Assembly (NCBI GenBank): GCA_030141605.1
Contig: JAQGDQ010001460.1
Coordinates: 1 to 39,973 of the forward strand
Source of the DNA: Tubiluchus corallicola
Taxonomy: Eukaryota > Priapulida > Priapulimorpha > Priapulimorphida > Tubiluchidae
DNA length: 39,973 bases
Reading direction: 5' to 3'
Below are positions 22,818 to 35,268 of the stretch, one piece after another. Positions within the stretch are counted from its first letter, which is position 1, and every line of letters begins with the position of its first letter. The translations under genes and the position numbers were made by a program. The notes under the pieces were generated by a model that made no database searches, had not been told where the DNA came from, and saw nothing but the letters and a program-made list of their open reading frames with translations.

Positions 22818-23087
22818 TAACTTTTTTAAAATTTTCTTTGAAGTTTATTTGCAAAACATTAACAATTCATCATTTTCATTGCTTTGCACTTACCGTACGT
22901 GCGGGATGAAAGGGTTAACAGGATGTTGATAACATGAATTTTTAAAGCAGCTTTGTGTGAAGGCTGTAAATCATTCTCTGCAAACGGCTTCACGCTGAAC
23001 TTACGAAACACAAAACAACTAATAACATTAAAAACACCGAACCAAAAACTTTAGCTAGCAAATGCCTTTTGCCTAACACATTTGCGT
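22818..23087. other. Short spacer
   Basis: Nothing recognised beyond A+T-rich sequence. Confidence 0.4.
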
Positions 23088-24339
23088 TTAAAGTAATGAA
23101 CAAGTCACTCAGTATGTTGGATTTATTTTACTGTTATCACTTAAACTGTTTGTGGTGTGCTAAAGTAATGAACAAGTCATTCAGTATGTTGGGTTTATTT
23201 TACTGTAATCACTTAAACTGTTTGTGGTGTGCTAAAGGAAAGAACAATTCACTCAGTATGTTGGGTTTATTTTACTGTTATCACTTAAACTGTTTGTGGT
23301 GTGCTAAAGTAATGAACAAGTCATTCAGTATGTTGGGTTTATTTTACTGTAATCACTTAAACTGTTTGCGGTGTGCTAAAGGAAAGAACAATTCACTCAG
23401 TATGTTGGGTTTATTTTAATGTTATCACTTAAACTGTTTGTGGTGTGCTAAAGTAAAGAACAAGTCGCTCAGTATGTTGGGTTTGTTTTACTGTTATCAC
23501 TTAAACTGTTTGTGGTGTGCTAAAGGAAAGAACAATTCACTCAGTATGTTGGGTTTATTTTAATGTTATCACTTAAACTGTTTGTGGTGTGCTAAAGTAA
23601 AGAACAAGTCGCTCAGTATGTTGGGTTTATTCTACTGTTATCACTTAAACTGTTTGTGGTGTGCTAAAGTAAAGAACAAGTCGCTCAGTATGTTGGGTTT
23701 ATTCTACTGTTATCACTTAAACTGTTTGTGGTGTGCTAAAGTAAAGAACAAGTCGCTCAGTATGTTGGGTTTATTCTACTGTTATCACTTAAACTGTTTG
23801 TGGTGTGCTAAAGTAAAGAACAAGTCACTCAGTATGTTGGGTTTATTTTACTGTTATCACTTAAACTTAGAAAAATATAACAAAGAAGTTTGCAAAGAAC
23901 TGCTTATAATATATAAATCTAAATTATCCTACCTCTGAATAGAAATTTTCAGGCGTGGTGGTTGCCGCCATTCACTTGTAAATTATGACGTAAGTTGGAG
24001 ACTTCGTGACTTTTGGTAAGCGCATCGTTGCTTTCCGTAAGCGCGAGTTGTTTAAACTAATTAAACTGCAGCTCACCTAATGTTAACTCAAAAAGATTAC
24101 AAAATCAACTATCTATATTTTAAAAAAAAACTTATTATACTCATAGATTGACAGTGCGCTACTTTTCTTCAACACGAGTGACGTCATTGGTGGAAGAATA
24201 GGCATTGAAAATGGGAGCGTCCAAGCACGAAGTGATCGAGACTTTACTAGTGATTTAGTTCTATTACTAAAACGTTCTAACATTTTTTGCGAACATTGAA
24301 ATAAGACTAACCTCCTAGAAGGCTTGACCTTTCCTTTAA
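23088..24339 (+). mobile_element. Family-1 MITE with expanded 72-bp array (11 units)
   Basis: TTAA lies at 23088-23091 and at 24336-24339. The left half is a tandem array of 11 units of 72 bp, each with CTGTTTGTGGTGTGCTAAAG, an AAGAACAAGTC-type segment and AGTATGTTGGGTTTATT. Units 2 to 7 alternate between two subtypes, and units 8 to 10 are nearly identical. The body matches the other copies, with TGACGTCA at 24179-24186. Since 72 is a multiple of 3, a 24-residue peptide repeat is open for over 100 codons, but the other copies do not support coding. Confidence 0.85.
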
Positions 24340-24419
24340 GTAATTTTAACTACGTTACTCCTATTCCATAGTAATGTTCATAATTATTGCAACATTGTTC
24401 TGCATCTCTCTAGCATTTC
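24340..24419. other. Short junction between repeats
   Basis: A+T-rich sequence between the family-1 right end and an inverted family-2 copy. Confidence 0.4.
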
Positions 24420-24770
24420 GCTCCCACTAGGAGTAAACAGGTGCTGTATCTCTCAGTTCAGATGTGCTAGTTTGTGACGAACTTCACATGTTCGACAGCT
24501 CATGCATGAGCACAGCAGTGAATTTGAAATTCGAATTTTTATCTTAAAACTTACCTAGTTTTACTACAACACGCTGAATATCTTACAGTAGCAATGTACT
24601 TCAATTTTTGCTTTCGCAAACATGTGCAACACGCTCGTGGAATACTTTTGCTGTTGAAAATTATGTTCGTTTGTGACATTACCAATAGTTGGATCGTCCG
24701 CCATGAATTACATTTTTCCAGTATTAATTGTGTTAAAATGTATACTTTATATTGGACATGAAAGTGGGAA
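24420..24770 (-). repeat. Family-2 dispersed repeat, inverted copy
   Basis: On the minus strand it follows 32233-32600 and 11625-12000: ACATTTTAACACAATTAATACT, AACATAATTTTCAACAGC and CAGCACCTGTTT mark both ends of the alignment. Homology fades near 24420. It carries ACTAGGTAAGT, a good 5' splice-site match, also seen as CCAGGTAAGT at about 32487. Confidence 0.8.
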
Positions 24771-25000
24771 TATCAGTATATCAGTTGCAAAACTCTCTGT
24801 TTCAAACATAGTTTGATGTTACAGCTTCAATAAAATTGCGTTAATATTATTTAAACCAAATGAGAATAACTACGAAACGCACTTAGGTTTAAAATAAAAC
24901 GAAATTCATCATTTTCTGGCTGGGTGCATTGCAGAAACAAGAAAACACAATTTTCATGCTTTCTGCAATGAAAAGCAATCTTACATAGATTATTTTGCTT

Positions 25001-25185
25001 CATAATCGCAAAGAAGACAAAGTGCCCAAAAAGTCTCAAAAATTCTTAGACTTTACCAGGTGCTTTCATGCTTCACGGACATCGTCAGCCGTAACAACTG
25101 GTGAAGTTCGTGAAGCATGAAAGCTCCCGGTAAAAAATAAGAATTTTTAATACTTAAAGGGCACTTTGTCTTCTCATCGATTATG
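25001..25185. mobile_element. 185-bp hairpin (77-bp arms, 31-nt loop)
   Basis: CATAATCG with AGAAGACAAAGTGCCC (from 25001) and GCTTTCATGCTTCACG (to 25077) are matched inverted at 25109-25185 by CGTGAAGCATGAAAGC and GGGCACTTTGTCTTCT with CGATTATG. Arms differ by scattered mismatches and small indels. It could be a palindromic MITE or a transcribed long hairpin. No copy was seen elsewhere in the window. Confidence 0.85.
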
Positions 25186-25558
25186 ACAATGGCAAGTATC
25201 AGAGCGGCACTATCTTATTTTCAAGCTGATTTTGCTTCACTTTAATAAGTTAGTTTGTGTCACTTGCATGAGCTAAAATAACTTTTACTGTTCGAATTTC
25301 ACTATTAATTCTCGAAAGTGCAGGTATCGTCATTATTCAAGGCTATATGGCGCTGAATGAGAGAAGACCTACCCCTTAGTGCTGCATTTTTTTCTACCAG
25401 ATGATACAATAAGGCTTTTGCATGCCAAGGCTCTAAGTTAATCAGAAATAATAAACTTAATTAGTTATTAATTATACTATAATTAGCAAACAAACGTTTG
25501 AAAATATAGGTTGGTTGGTAATTCAATAGCATTGACAAGAGGAGTGTCTTAATCTTAA
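25186..25558. other. A+T-rich spacer
   Basis: No repeat partner, frame or RNA gene seen. Confidence 0.4.
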
Positions 25559-25622
25559 GATACTGCATTATCAAGTGGTCAAGGACATCCACCTTATAAG
25601 TTCTTGGTTCAAATCCGACATT
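25559..25622 (+). pseudogene. tRNA-like sequence, degenerate
   Basis: TTATCAAGTGGTCAAGGA resembles a D-arm/A-box and CTTGGTTCAAATCCGAC a T-arm/B-box, at tRNA-like spacing. CTTATAA would be the anticodon loop (TAT, Ile-like), but its stem does not pair well. It is probably a tRNA pseudogene or the head of a SINE. Confidence 0.4.
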
Positions 25623-26215
25623 CTCTTATTTTTTACGATTATATTTGATTTAAAATGTTTGATAATTATGGACCAAATTCACCATTAAGTTTTTTTGTAA
25701 TTTTGTTTTCACTGACCGACTGACTAATTGACTCACTCGATTATACAATACTGCTGGATAAGGATAGACAAAAGTGTAGAAATCACATAACTGCCCACTT
25801 AATACTTTCATTCAAAGCAGAATAGCTTAAGTAACAAAGAACTGCTGGTTTTAAAGAGTTAACACCAAGGATTGTGTTCAGAAATTATTGATTTTTCGCT
25901 TTTCAGGTCTGCAGAGAATTTATTTTTTATTCGCCCTACCATATCATGCAAATAGGTATGGAGATTCTCCAAAGTTAGAACAAACGGATGTACAAATCAC
26001 TGACTAATTGCAGCTGCTGACCAGTGGTCAATTATACCTGCCCAGTGGCTATTTGCAGATAAGCTATAATTTGGCAGGGCGGCGTCAGATGTCTGTGTTT
26101 CTGTAATCCCTTAATTGTTATCTCTAGTTGAATGGAGCAGTCTGAGTTTTGAAATACTCAAAAGCGAAAATTAATGCTGTGGTCTGAAAGAGGAGCCTAG
26201 TTCATATTTAACTGA
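25623..26215. other. Single-copy-looking spacer
   Basis: ACTGACCGACTGACTAATTGACT near 25708 is a short tetranucleotide-like patch, and CCAGTGG occurs twice (near 26020 and 26042). No gene recognised. Confidence 0.35.
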
Positions 26216-27097
<882 letters not shown>

Positions 27098-27579
27098 ATT
27101 AACACACATTTAGGCAGGTATAACTGCACGGTTCCTTTACCTCACTGCACGTCGTGACAATCAGAGGTGTTTAACAATTATGCAAACTCCATGAGCTCAC
27201 AATCGACGAGAGGGGCTTTGGCTAGAGTGAATTACTAAACATCAAAGACATCAAGAGATTTTTGTTTCTCTTTTATATCAGATGGAACAAATTGATTCGC
27301 ACTTTCTCCAACTGTAGCCTCAAAATCAAACGAATTCTATTATATTCATGTTTGTTCGTACAAATTTTCATTGCTTAGCACTTCAGCACAACTTTCATCT
27401 TTTTAATAGTTTGATAAATGAAATTTTTAACAGTGATTGTATCTTTTTATCTAAAATTTATTAATATTGAATAAATCAGTTATTTACAAAAAACGTCTAT
27501 TAACTTTAATCTTTCAATCTTATACGTATATTTTGCCAAATTTTTCATCTGTGTATAATTTTACTGTGGTGGTATTTTA

Positions 27580-27580
<1 letters not shown>
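27098..27580. other. A+T-rich spacer
   Basis: No gene or repeat partner seen. Confidence 0.4.
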
Positions 27581-27631
<51 letters not shown>

Positions 27632-27642
27632 TGTGTGTGTGA
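27581..27642. repeat. (GT)n with (GTGC)n block
   Basis: Alternating purine-pyrimidine tract: GT units with five GTGC/GCGT units in the middle (about 27611-27631). Such tracts can adopt Z-DNA. The 66-codon frame over it is not a gene. Confidence 0.95.
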
Positions 27643-28460
27643 CGTGCTAGCTATTGCACATATGTAGTACATTCTATTGTATGTGTGAGTAAATATTGTG
27701 GGTTTTTACCTGAAATAAAGTGCGTCTTACCTTTTTATATTTTAAACACTATATTAAAACGACACTGGTAGCAATAGGCATTAATGTTAGCATTTCCCCT
27801 GAACCCTATTACTACACCAAATTGGAAACTTGACCCACATCTAAACAGGCTGGAAAATGAATTTAAAATATTGAATTGAACAGGTAAGAAAGACAGGTGT
27901 GAAAACATTAGCATGAAAGTGATCCGACTGCACAGGTGGCATAAAGGCATCCAGGCAAATCGACTATGATTTCCTCACCTGTGTGGCTTTTACCTGCCAT
28001 AAGCGCAACTCGACTCTTTGTCCGCATCAGGTGTTAAACTACCCGGCACTAATGTCGACCGTGTGTCGGATTCGTCCGGTTTTTGTACGCCCCCGGATCG
28101 TAATTACAGAATTAGTTGCCAGTGTTGACGAACCTACTGAAGTCTAAACAGTAAAGAAAGCTTGTTGTTTGGCTTTATTGAGAGGAAATTGTGATGTTGT
28201 GTTGACATTTCCCGCCTAATGTTTGTTTACAAGAACATCTCGCTGAACTTGTTTTGTTATCTTTTAAAATATTTCTTGAGTGCCAGTAGGACACAATATA
28301 GACAACACAAATTGTAATGCAATCAACACAGTTAAAATACAAGAGAAATCTTTACTGTTATAAACCTAAAACATCGTCTTAATCGTCTTAAACGTCTTAA
28401 AGCTAAAAAGTCATCTAGAAATTCTCTATTATTTACGCATTAGCCTTCTGTACTTATAAT
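27643..28460. other. Mostly single-copy region with dense CAGGTR motifs
   Basis: Seven CAGGTA/CAGGTG sites on both strands occur at 27707, 27881, 27894, 27933, 27976, 27991 and 28028. A triple CGTCTTAA motif lies at about 28375-28398. The patch at 28040-28110 is relatively GC- and CpG-rich. No open frame has recognisable protein similarity. Confidence 0.4.
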
Positions 28461-28800
28461 CTTATTGACAATTTATACATCTTCCTAGTTAGTAAAGTTT
28501 GAGCTACAAATGCTCTGATTATTTTCTCAAACTTTACCGAATGTTATTTACCGAAGTTACCGAAGTTTCAAATTTACAAGTTTGTCATACAGCCTTATCT
28601 AAACAAACTTAAGACTGTATAATACTTATATACTTGAAACTCCACCCTAAACCTGTAGGTACAGTCGTTTTACTGGTCAGTCCTTGAAAAACGAATTTAA
28701 GCAAGTGTGTAACACTGGGCAAAGTTTTAAAAAATAATGACAGCATTTGTAGCTCAAACTTTACTAACTAAGCGAGAGTAAAAATTGTCAATAACATTAC
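28461..28800. mobile_element. Foldback element with about 65-100 bp inverted arms
   Basis: TATTGACAATTT (from 28463) with TTAGTTAGTAAAGTTTGAGC-like sequence through GAGCTACAAATGCT is matched inverted at 28733-28798 (AGCATTTGTAGCTC, ACTTTACTAACTAAG, AAATTGTCAATA). Weaker complementarity continues inward for about 35 bp. The right arm is related to family 4 at 29500-29560. No coding capacity. Confidence 0.8.
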
Positions 28801-28861
28801 TGGCTGTACCTAACTGTCAACCCTAAAGCTTTAAAGGAAAAGCGGATGATTGTGTAAACAC

Positions 28862-29260
28862 GAGTTCAGAATAAAGAATGCTCTAAAATATTAAAAACTA
28901 CAATAGCTTATTTTAAATCAAAGCTTAGATTAAATAATAATTACCTCAAATTTCGTTAGACTTTCAAAGCTACGCGCGGCTGTGTGAATCTACTAAGATT
29001 GGCAGCGGCGCCTTTTTGTCACATTCACGTGGCCGACAAATAAAAGGCAGTACTGTGATAACCATGATCATGAACTACAGTGTTAGTTTCTGACGTCATG
29101 TTACGTAGAGCCTATTTTCGCGACATCATCCGTTTAAGCAGTACTGTAACACTTATGCAAGCGTGCTTGATGCGCAAGGGAAGACGCCTGCCATTGCACA
29201 AACTGTGGTTAGTTTCTGACGTAAGCAATAGTTCCGTTCAGTTGTCATTAATCAACTTTC
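28862..29260 (+). repeat. Family-3 dispersed repeat, plus copy
   Basis: It aligns with the minus strand of 15396-15800 over its whole length. It contains TGACGTCA near 29092, where the other copy has TGACGTCG. A 62-codon plus frame (29080-29268) is not conserved in the other copy. Confidence 0.85.
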
Positions 29261-29394
29261 TAAGCTAATTATTCAAATATAAGGAACCATTGTTAACTTT
29301 TATAGGCAAGAAAATGTATATTTTGGACAGTAAATTAAAATTAGATTGGGTCTAAACAATCGTCCGGTCTTCCTTTAAATTGATTATACAGCAT

Positions 29395-29750
29395 TAAATT
29401 TGTTTTAGCGATAACGCTGTATAAAACTTGTAAATTTAAAATTCCACTGATGACCGTAAGGGGCAGTCATTGTGTCGGTTGGTCTTGAATATGAATTTTG
29501 GAAAAACAAAGTAGAGCATTTGTAGCGTACACTTTACTAACTAAAACAAGTATAAATTACTTGATCTTTCCAATAAGATTAAGGATATGTTTTTGGTGAA
29601 CCACTGACGTTTCTTTGTGCACACTGGATAGTGAAACAGTGACGTTTTGCCAGTCGACAAGAACATTTTAAGTTATTAAGAATTTACCTTTTTCAGAGGT
29701 TACACATGTCTTTCGCACAAGTAAGCGTACTGCAAGGTAAAAATAACTTT
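29395..29750 (+). repeat. Family-4 dispersed repeat, copy a
   Basis: It aligns with 36580-36860. Landmarks are CTGTATAAAACTTGTAAATT, GCACACTGGATAGTGAAACAG, CGTTTTGCCAG and AACATTTTAA, then AAGAATTT and TTACACATGTCTTTC. Part of it is also related to the foldback at 28461-28800. No coding capacity. TE class unknown. Confidence 0.75.
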
Positions 29751-30169
29751 ATATGGAAGGTTTTTTGAGACACATTTTAAAATACCCCTTTCTTTCCCTT
29801 TAAACTTAGATGTCTAGATTTGAAAGCAGTGTGAAAGCAGTGTGAAAACATTGTAACTACATCTGATTGCAGTGTTTAGTTATTTTTTACACTAAATTTA
29901 CAACCAGTATACAGAACTTGACGACAGAAGCTACTATTAACATTTAATGGTTGTGGCGGCACCGCAGACTAGCATTTATCAACAGCCGTCCACTAAAATA
30001 AGGCAGGGTATTGGCATGTTTGGATGAGTTTTTGGGGTAGTATAGCAAGTAAAATCGCACAGAGATAGTTGTTCCAGGGCAGTTATTGTCTATTTACTGA
30101 GTACGTTTGATGCAGCTTAACTATGATAGCCATATATATATACTCGTTTTTTTCATTTTTACCAATGCC
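29751..30169. other. Single-copy-looking spacer
   Basis: A short GAAAGCAGTGT duplication lies near 29820. Otherwise nothing recognised. Confidence 0.35.
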
Positions 30170-30700
<531 letters not shown>

Positions 30701-31934
30701 TCCTTTGTCACCTCCCCTTTTATTTCTCCTCAGCGCAGCGATTGTTTACTTTTATCATACTTATTACTTTTTTACTTTTCTCTTGCTTTCGTCTACATTC
30801 CTTCCCGTTTTTCTCGCTCCATCTTTCTCAACCTTTATCACTTTCTTTCTCAATTTTCTCGTTATTTCCTCAACCAGAATTTTCCAATCCCCCAACACCC
30901 TCTAATTGCTTCGTGTTTTCACTCCCTACCCTTCACACAGCATCCGTAAGCAAAGAGTTAACTGAACTACAAATTGGCAGCAGCTTCGTAAGCAAACTTC
31001 TCTCTCCGGTAATGAAGCCAACGTGTGGACGCTGCCCAATTAAACAACCACTTCCTTTTCCCCTCTTCTAATTGGGAGGAAGAGCGGTTATAAGACATGT
31101 CTTTACTTGCACCATGTTTTCCCCTGCTACTGGGTCTTACTCTAAGGACAACGAACAGTGGCCGCTCGTACCTAAAATTAGTGAGGGTGCTGCTTCAGAA
31201 AATGTTTAGCTATTGTTTCAGAACTGTGTAAAACAAAACAAACATATGTAATTTTAATGTTGTAATTTGTAATCGTAATTTCAAACAAACAAGCAAACAA
31301 ACATATGAAAGTTTATACATAAACTTATCAAAATCGTAAACAAAAAATGCTTATTAATAGCCTAAATTGTCGCAGTTCAAGCTCGATCCATTCATGGCAA
31401 GTATGTGACAACTGACAACAAACTGTGTGAGCGACAGTACTTTCTCTACCTAACAGCCAAACACAAAACTGTGCTGTGAAGCAAACAGTACTCTCACGTG
31501 CTCTGGTTCCGTGCAAGTATAAAGAAAGAACTAAAGAAAAAGACTATTATATTGAATGTTATGGATAATAATGACTGAAAATAGGGGTTGTTGCAGTTCC
31601 ACAGAACCTACGAACGAGCCGCCACTGCAATGAGTTGCACGACTGCAGCGCCACAAGTGATTAAACTCACCAAATTGCAACCGTTTCAAAAGTTTACATC
31701 GTTTTGTACACTTAATTTGGTCTTTAAATATCGCCCAAATATGCTCTTGTGTCTTTCTTAAAGTGACTGACCCACATTTAATCTGGCAAGTGGCGATAAA
31801 TGTCACACCACAGTTAAGTAGGTCACGTGACAAGACCAAGTGGTCAGAAATAAACGTGGTCAGAAAAAATAAGCAATGGACGACTTCCATGTCACTTAAT
31901 GATGAAACATTGTTGCAACAAACAGACGACTCAT
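30701..31934. other. Region with no recognised gene
   Basis: Pyrimidine-rich to about 30900, then ordinary sequence. A 119-codon minus frame (31531-31890) has mixed composition (several Cys, no signal peptide, no known domain). Without splice sites or homology I do not call it. AACAAACAAGCAAACAAACAT near 31285 is a short tetranucleotide run. Confidence 0.35.
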
Positions 31935-32135
31935 GAAAAGTAGACGTTTTAGCAGGAAATCTTTGAATTCTGACAAAACAGGACGCACAACGTCTTTGAA
32001 AATCTGACGTGCAAAGTTTCGAAACAGGACGTTAAAATAGGATTCGAAAAGGACGTTAAATTTGAAGACAAGACACGGAAATCTTCAAAATGCAATTTGA
32101 AAGTGCTTCGAAACAGGACAAAAGTTGAAACCTTC
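31935..32135. repeat. Degenerate short tandem repeat (AAACAGGACG motif)
   Basis: AAAACAGGACG, GAAACAGGACGTTAAAAT, GAAAAGGACGTTAAAT and GAAACAGGAC recur between 31974 and 32120, together with AAATCTTTGAA/AAATCTTCAAA. Spacing is irregular (about 25-45 bp), as in a decayed minisatellite. Confidence 0.55.
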
Positions 32136-32232
32136 GGGGAGTCGAATCTGATGACGTATATCACATATCTTTAAAACCACATCCACTCGCAAGGGAGCCT
32201 GCTTTTTTGATTAAAGGAAGACAAACTGATTT

Positions 32233-32822
32233 TTTCACATACTAGCGCATTTTCAAATTCAATAAAAAGTTATACATTTTAACACAATTAATACTGCAAA
32301 AGCGTTTCTGATAACTAAATAAATTAAAAACTTAATTAAGGACGGGCGAGCCCAACTATTGATGACATCATAAACTAACATAATTTTCAACAGCAAAAAT
32401 ATTCCACGAGCGTGTTGCACGTGTTTGTGAAAGCGAAAATTGAAGTACAGTGCTACTGTAAGCTATTCAGTGTGTTGTACTAAACCAGGTAAGTGTTAAG
32501 ATGAAAATTTGAATTTAAAATTTACCGCTGTGCTCACGCATGAGCTGTCGAACGTGTGCAGTTCGTCACAAACGAACACACACATCTGAACTGAGAGATA
32601 CAGCACCTGTTTTTGTGCAATGCGTTTCCGAAAGGCAGGCGCCAGTGCCCGTCTAACTAGCGAATGGCAAAATTCATGAAGAACTAGTGGGGCGAACGTG
32701 AAATTATGTTTGTGTGGTAATAATTCTTTCACGTAAGTCATTTTTGAAAAACTAGCATGTTCCCTTTCAATATTTTAAAGAGTAAATTGTTTTGACCTGC
32801 AGTTTAAGATTGGGTTTTGCTT
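32233..32822 (+). repeat. Family-2 dispersed repeat, copy b
   Basis: It aligns with 11612-12205 over about 590 bp in the same orientation. It contains CCAGGTAAGT at about 32486, a perfect 5' splice-site consensus, where copy a has GGCAAGT. The 81-codon minus frame (32496-32741) is not conserved. Confidence 0.85.
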
Positions 32823-33827
32823 TAAGCAATAAAATTCAATTATTTCCTGCTCTATAGTGAATTCGCTGATCTGGCTACTCTAAGTGATAAAGCAAGAGAA
32901 CTACCTCCTTCGTGCAACGTGTTTTATCACGTGGTAAAACATTTTGACAGTACAACATAATGACAGTTAGCTAACAGATTGTGGCTCATCAAGGAACAAA
33001 AGATCGAATTAAACTTGTTTGATTAGTTTGATTATCAACACAAAGCTGAATAACCTTAAGAATAACTGGAATTAAGCTGATATCCTGTCCAAAAAGCTGC
33101 ATGGCCCACCCACACTACGACTCAACGTTAATCATAAATTCATCCTCAGCAGGTTTATGTCCTAATTTAGTGCTTGTTTACGATCATAGAGGGCAATTAT
33201 CACAAATACTCGACTTACCACAGGAAAAATAATGACGTAAACAAGTCAATAGCAGCTTCTGTTTTATTTATAGCAGATAATCATGTCACTGTCAGAAAAA
33301 CAGGAGAAAATAATGATCTAATGACATTTGGATGTCGAATTAATGTTGTCTTGTCAACGATAGATGGCGCATTGCAGGTTATATTAATTTAATGTAAGGT
33401 ATTTTGGAGGTATGTACATTTTATTTGGTTATGTGCAAAGTTATAAGATATAAGAGTAAATCTCGAACGCAGCTTAGAAAATAATGACATTCGAAACATT
33501 TATAGAAAGAGAGACACTAATGAAATTAAAATGTACATAGATATCGTAAAAGAAGTAACCCAAACTGATCTTATCGTAAATTGATTATACATTGATTATA
33601 AATATTGGATATATATTTAGAATAAGTAAATCGTAATGCAAAATTGTCAGATTGTTTAGTAAGAAATTTATTTAATGTACATAGTGTAAAGACTTATTTA
33701 ACATTTTTTGTACTTTTGTGCCCTGCGGCTTCTTGTATAATTTTCAATTAAGATTTTTAACTAATTAGTTAATTATTTGGTTAAACAAAATACTTTTACT
33801 TTTAACTAATTAATGCCATTTCTTACT
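32823..33827. other. A+T-rich spacer
   Basis: A 72-codon plus frame (33174-33392) has no recognised domain. Nothing else seen. Confidence 0.4.
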
Positions 33828-34049
33828 TCTTCTTCTTCATCTTCTTCAAGGTCTCGTTCCAGCTATTGTACACACTGAGGTATCAACATTTATTAGAGTA
33901 CTCCACCCACTTCTACCTGCAGCGCAAGTTCTTCTACTATTAAAGATAGATTTGGTTGAAGTTGTTGAACATCTTTATTTATCTTAGCTATCCAAGTTGT
34001 TTTTGGTTTGCCAATTCTTACTAGTGTTTCACTCGGTAATCTGAGAAGG
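33828..34049 (-). pseudogene. LINE ORF2 C-terminal relic
   Basis: On the minus strand 51 codons (34048 to the stop at 33893) read RIGKPKTTWIAKINKDVQ, the GRPKxTWxxxIxxDL-type block near the C-terminus of non-LTR retrotransposon proteins. The usual AxDRxxWRxL segment that should follow is found in another frame (AAGRSGWSTL), so there is a frameshift just before the stop. A tail of GAAGAA units (plus-strand CTTCTT, 33828-33848) follows the 3' end. Upstream a stop codon appears by 34063, so the copy is heavily 5'-truncated. It is a different LINE lineage from 21107-22001. Confidence 0.65.
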
Positions 34050-34635
34050 TAATTAATTATTTAATTAATTTTTTGCATAAGCATATTTACATAAACATAC
34101 AGAATTATCAACGAAGCAACACGCTACATACCAAAAAATTTTCCTTTACTGAATTCTATTCTAAGTTAGTTTTAAAATGTTCCGTATCTGCAGCATGTCT
34201 GCCATTATAAATTGAAGCTCAAAAGAAAAAATGCGCCATCTACCGGTGACAAGGCAAAATCGACATGCATAATCACCTTTGAACCTACTTTTCAAATTTG
34301 CGTACAAAATGGCACGCCTTTCTATGAAATTCTGTAATCACGTTGTGGATTTTACGAAAACCCATGAAAAGCTCAAAAAATAGCCGTTATTTACATTTCT
34401 GCAAGATAATTAAATTTTGCTGAAACTGCCTCTAATTTTACTAGACACACATAAACTATGGAAGCGTAAAACGCGCTCAAGTGTGAAATAAGCTTAATAT
34501 AATTAAATTACACGTTTACACCTGATATTTCTGGAAAACAGCGTAGAGAAAATTTGGTAAAGCAACTAAATGCTGAGTTGTTCTAGCAAATTAACTGATC
34601 ACGTGACCAGTGACGTCCCCATGCTTGACGTAAAT
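34050..34635. other. A+T-rich spacer
   Basis: No gene or repeat partner seen. Confidence 0.4.
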
Positions 34636-34900
34636 AACTGAGCATTGACTGATAGACTGACCAACTAACTGACTAAGTGATTGACTGACTAATTGACTAA
34701 GTGATTGACTAACTGGCTAACGGACTGATTAATTAACTGACTGACTGACTGACTGACTGACCGACCGACCGACCGACCGACCGACCGACCGACCGACCGA
34801 CCGACCGACCGACTGAACTGACTGACTGACTGACTGACTGAACTGAACTGAACTGACTGAGTAACTGACTGGCTAACTAACGGGATAGCGAACCGACAGA
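34636..34900. repeat. Tetranucleotide (CTGA)n/(CCGA)n
   Basis: CTGA units (about 34736-34760), CCGA units (about 34761-34811), CTGA again (to about 34838) and degenerate AACTGA/CTAA units on both sides. The CCGA block makes a CpG-dense island of about 50 bp. The minus-strand Ser-Val-Gly-Arg frame (34689-34907) is a repeat translation. Confidence 0.95.
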
Positions 34901-35268
34901 CAGTCAAGTAGTTAAATTAATAAATTCTGTTTTCCAATAAACTAAAAAGAAAATTATGTTGCCGTATCGCAAAACGTTTTGAACAAGCGAGAGCTAATCT
35001 GACAGACAATAAACGAGTTTGACTTGAAAACACATTGTTTAATAGTCTTGCTTTCAATTAACACTTTCCTTTTGTAAATAATTACCTAATTATACCTTCC
35101 GAATTTCAGAAGCAATTTCATAATTAGTTTCAAGCTATTGCAATTGCCACCATGTGGGCCCGTAATTATTGATTAAACAATGTCTAAAAATAACACCATT
35201 GTTCCCACTGACAAACATTTCGTTGTTTTTAGTTTTTATTCCAAAAGCACCTCTGTTTTGACAGTTAT
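34901..35268. other. A+T-rich spacer
   Basis: Nothing recognised. Confidence 0.4.

Noticed and set aside
23069-23938. 24-residue peptide repeat in the 72-bp array
   Set aside because: The frame stays open only because 72 is divisible by 3. Stops occur in some units, and other family-1 copies do not keep the frame.
31531-31890. 119-codon minus-strand gene
   Set aside because: No recognised domain, signal peptide or splice context. The length is within what chance allows in 40 kb.
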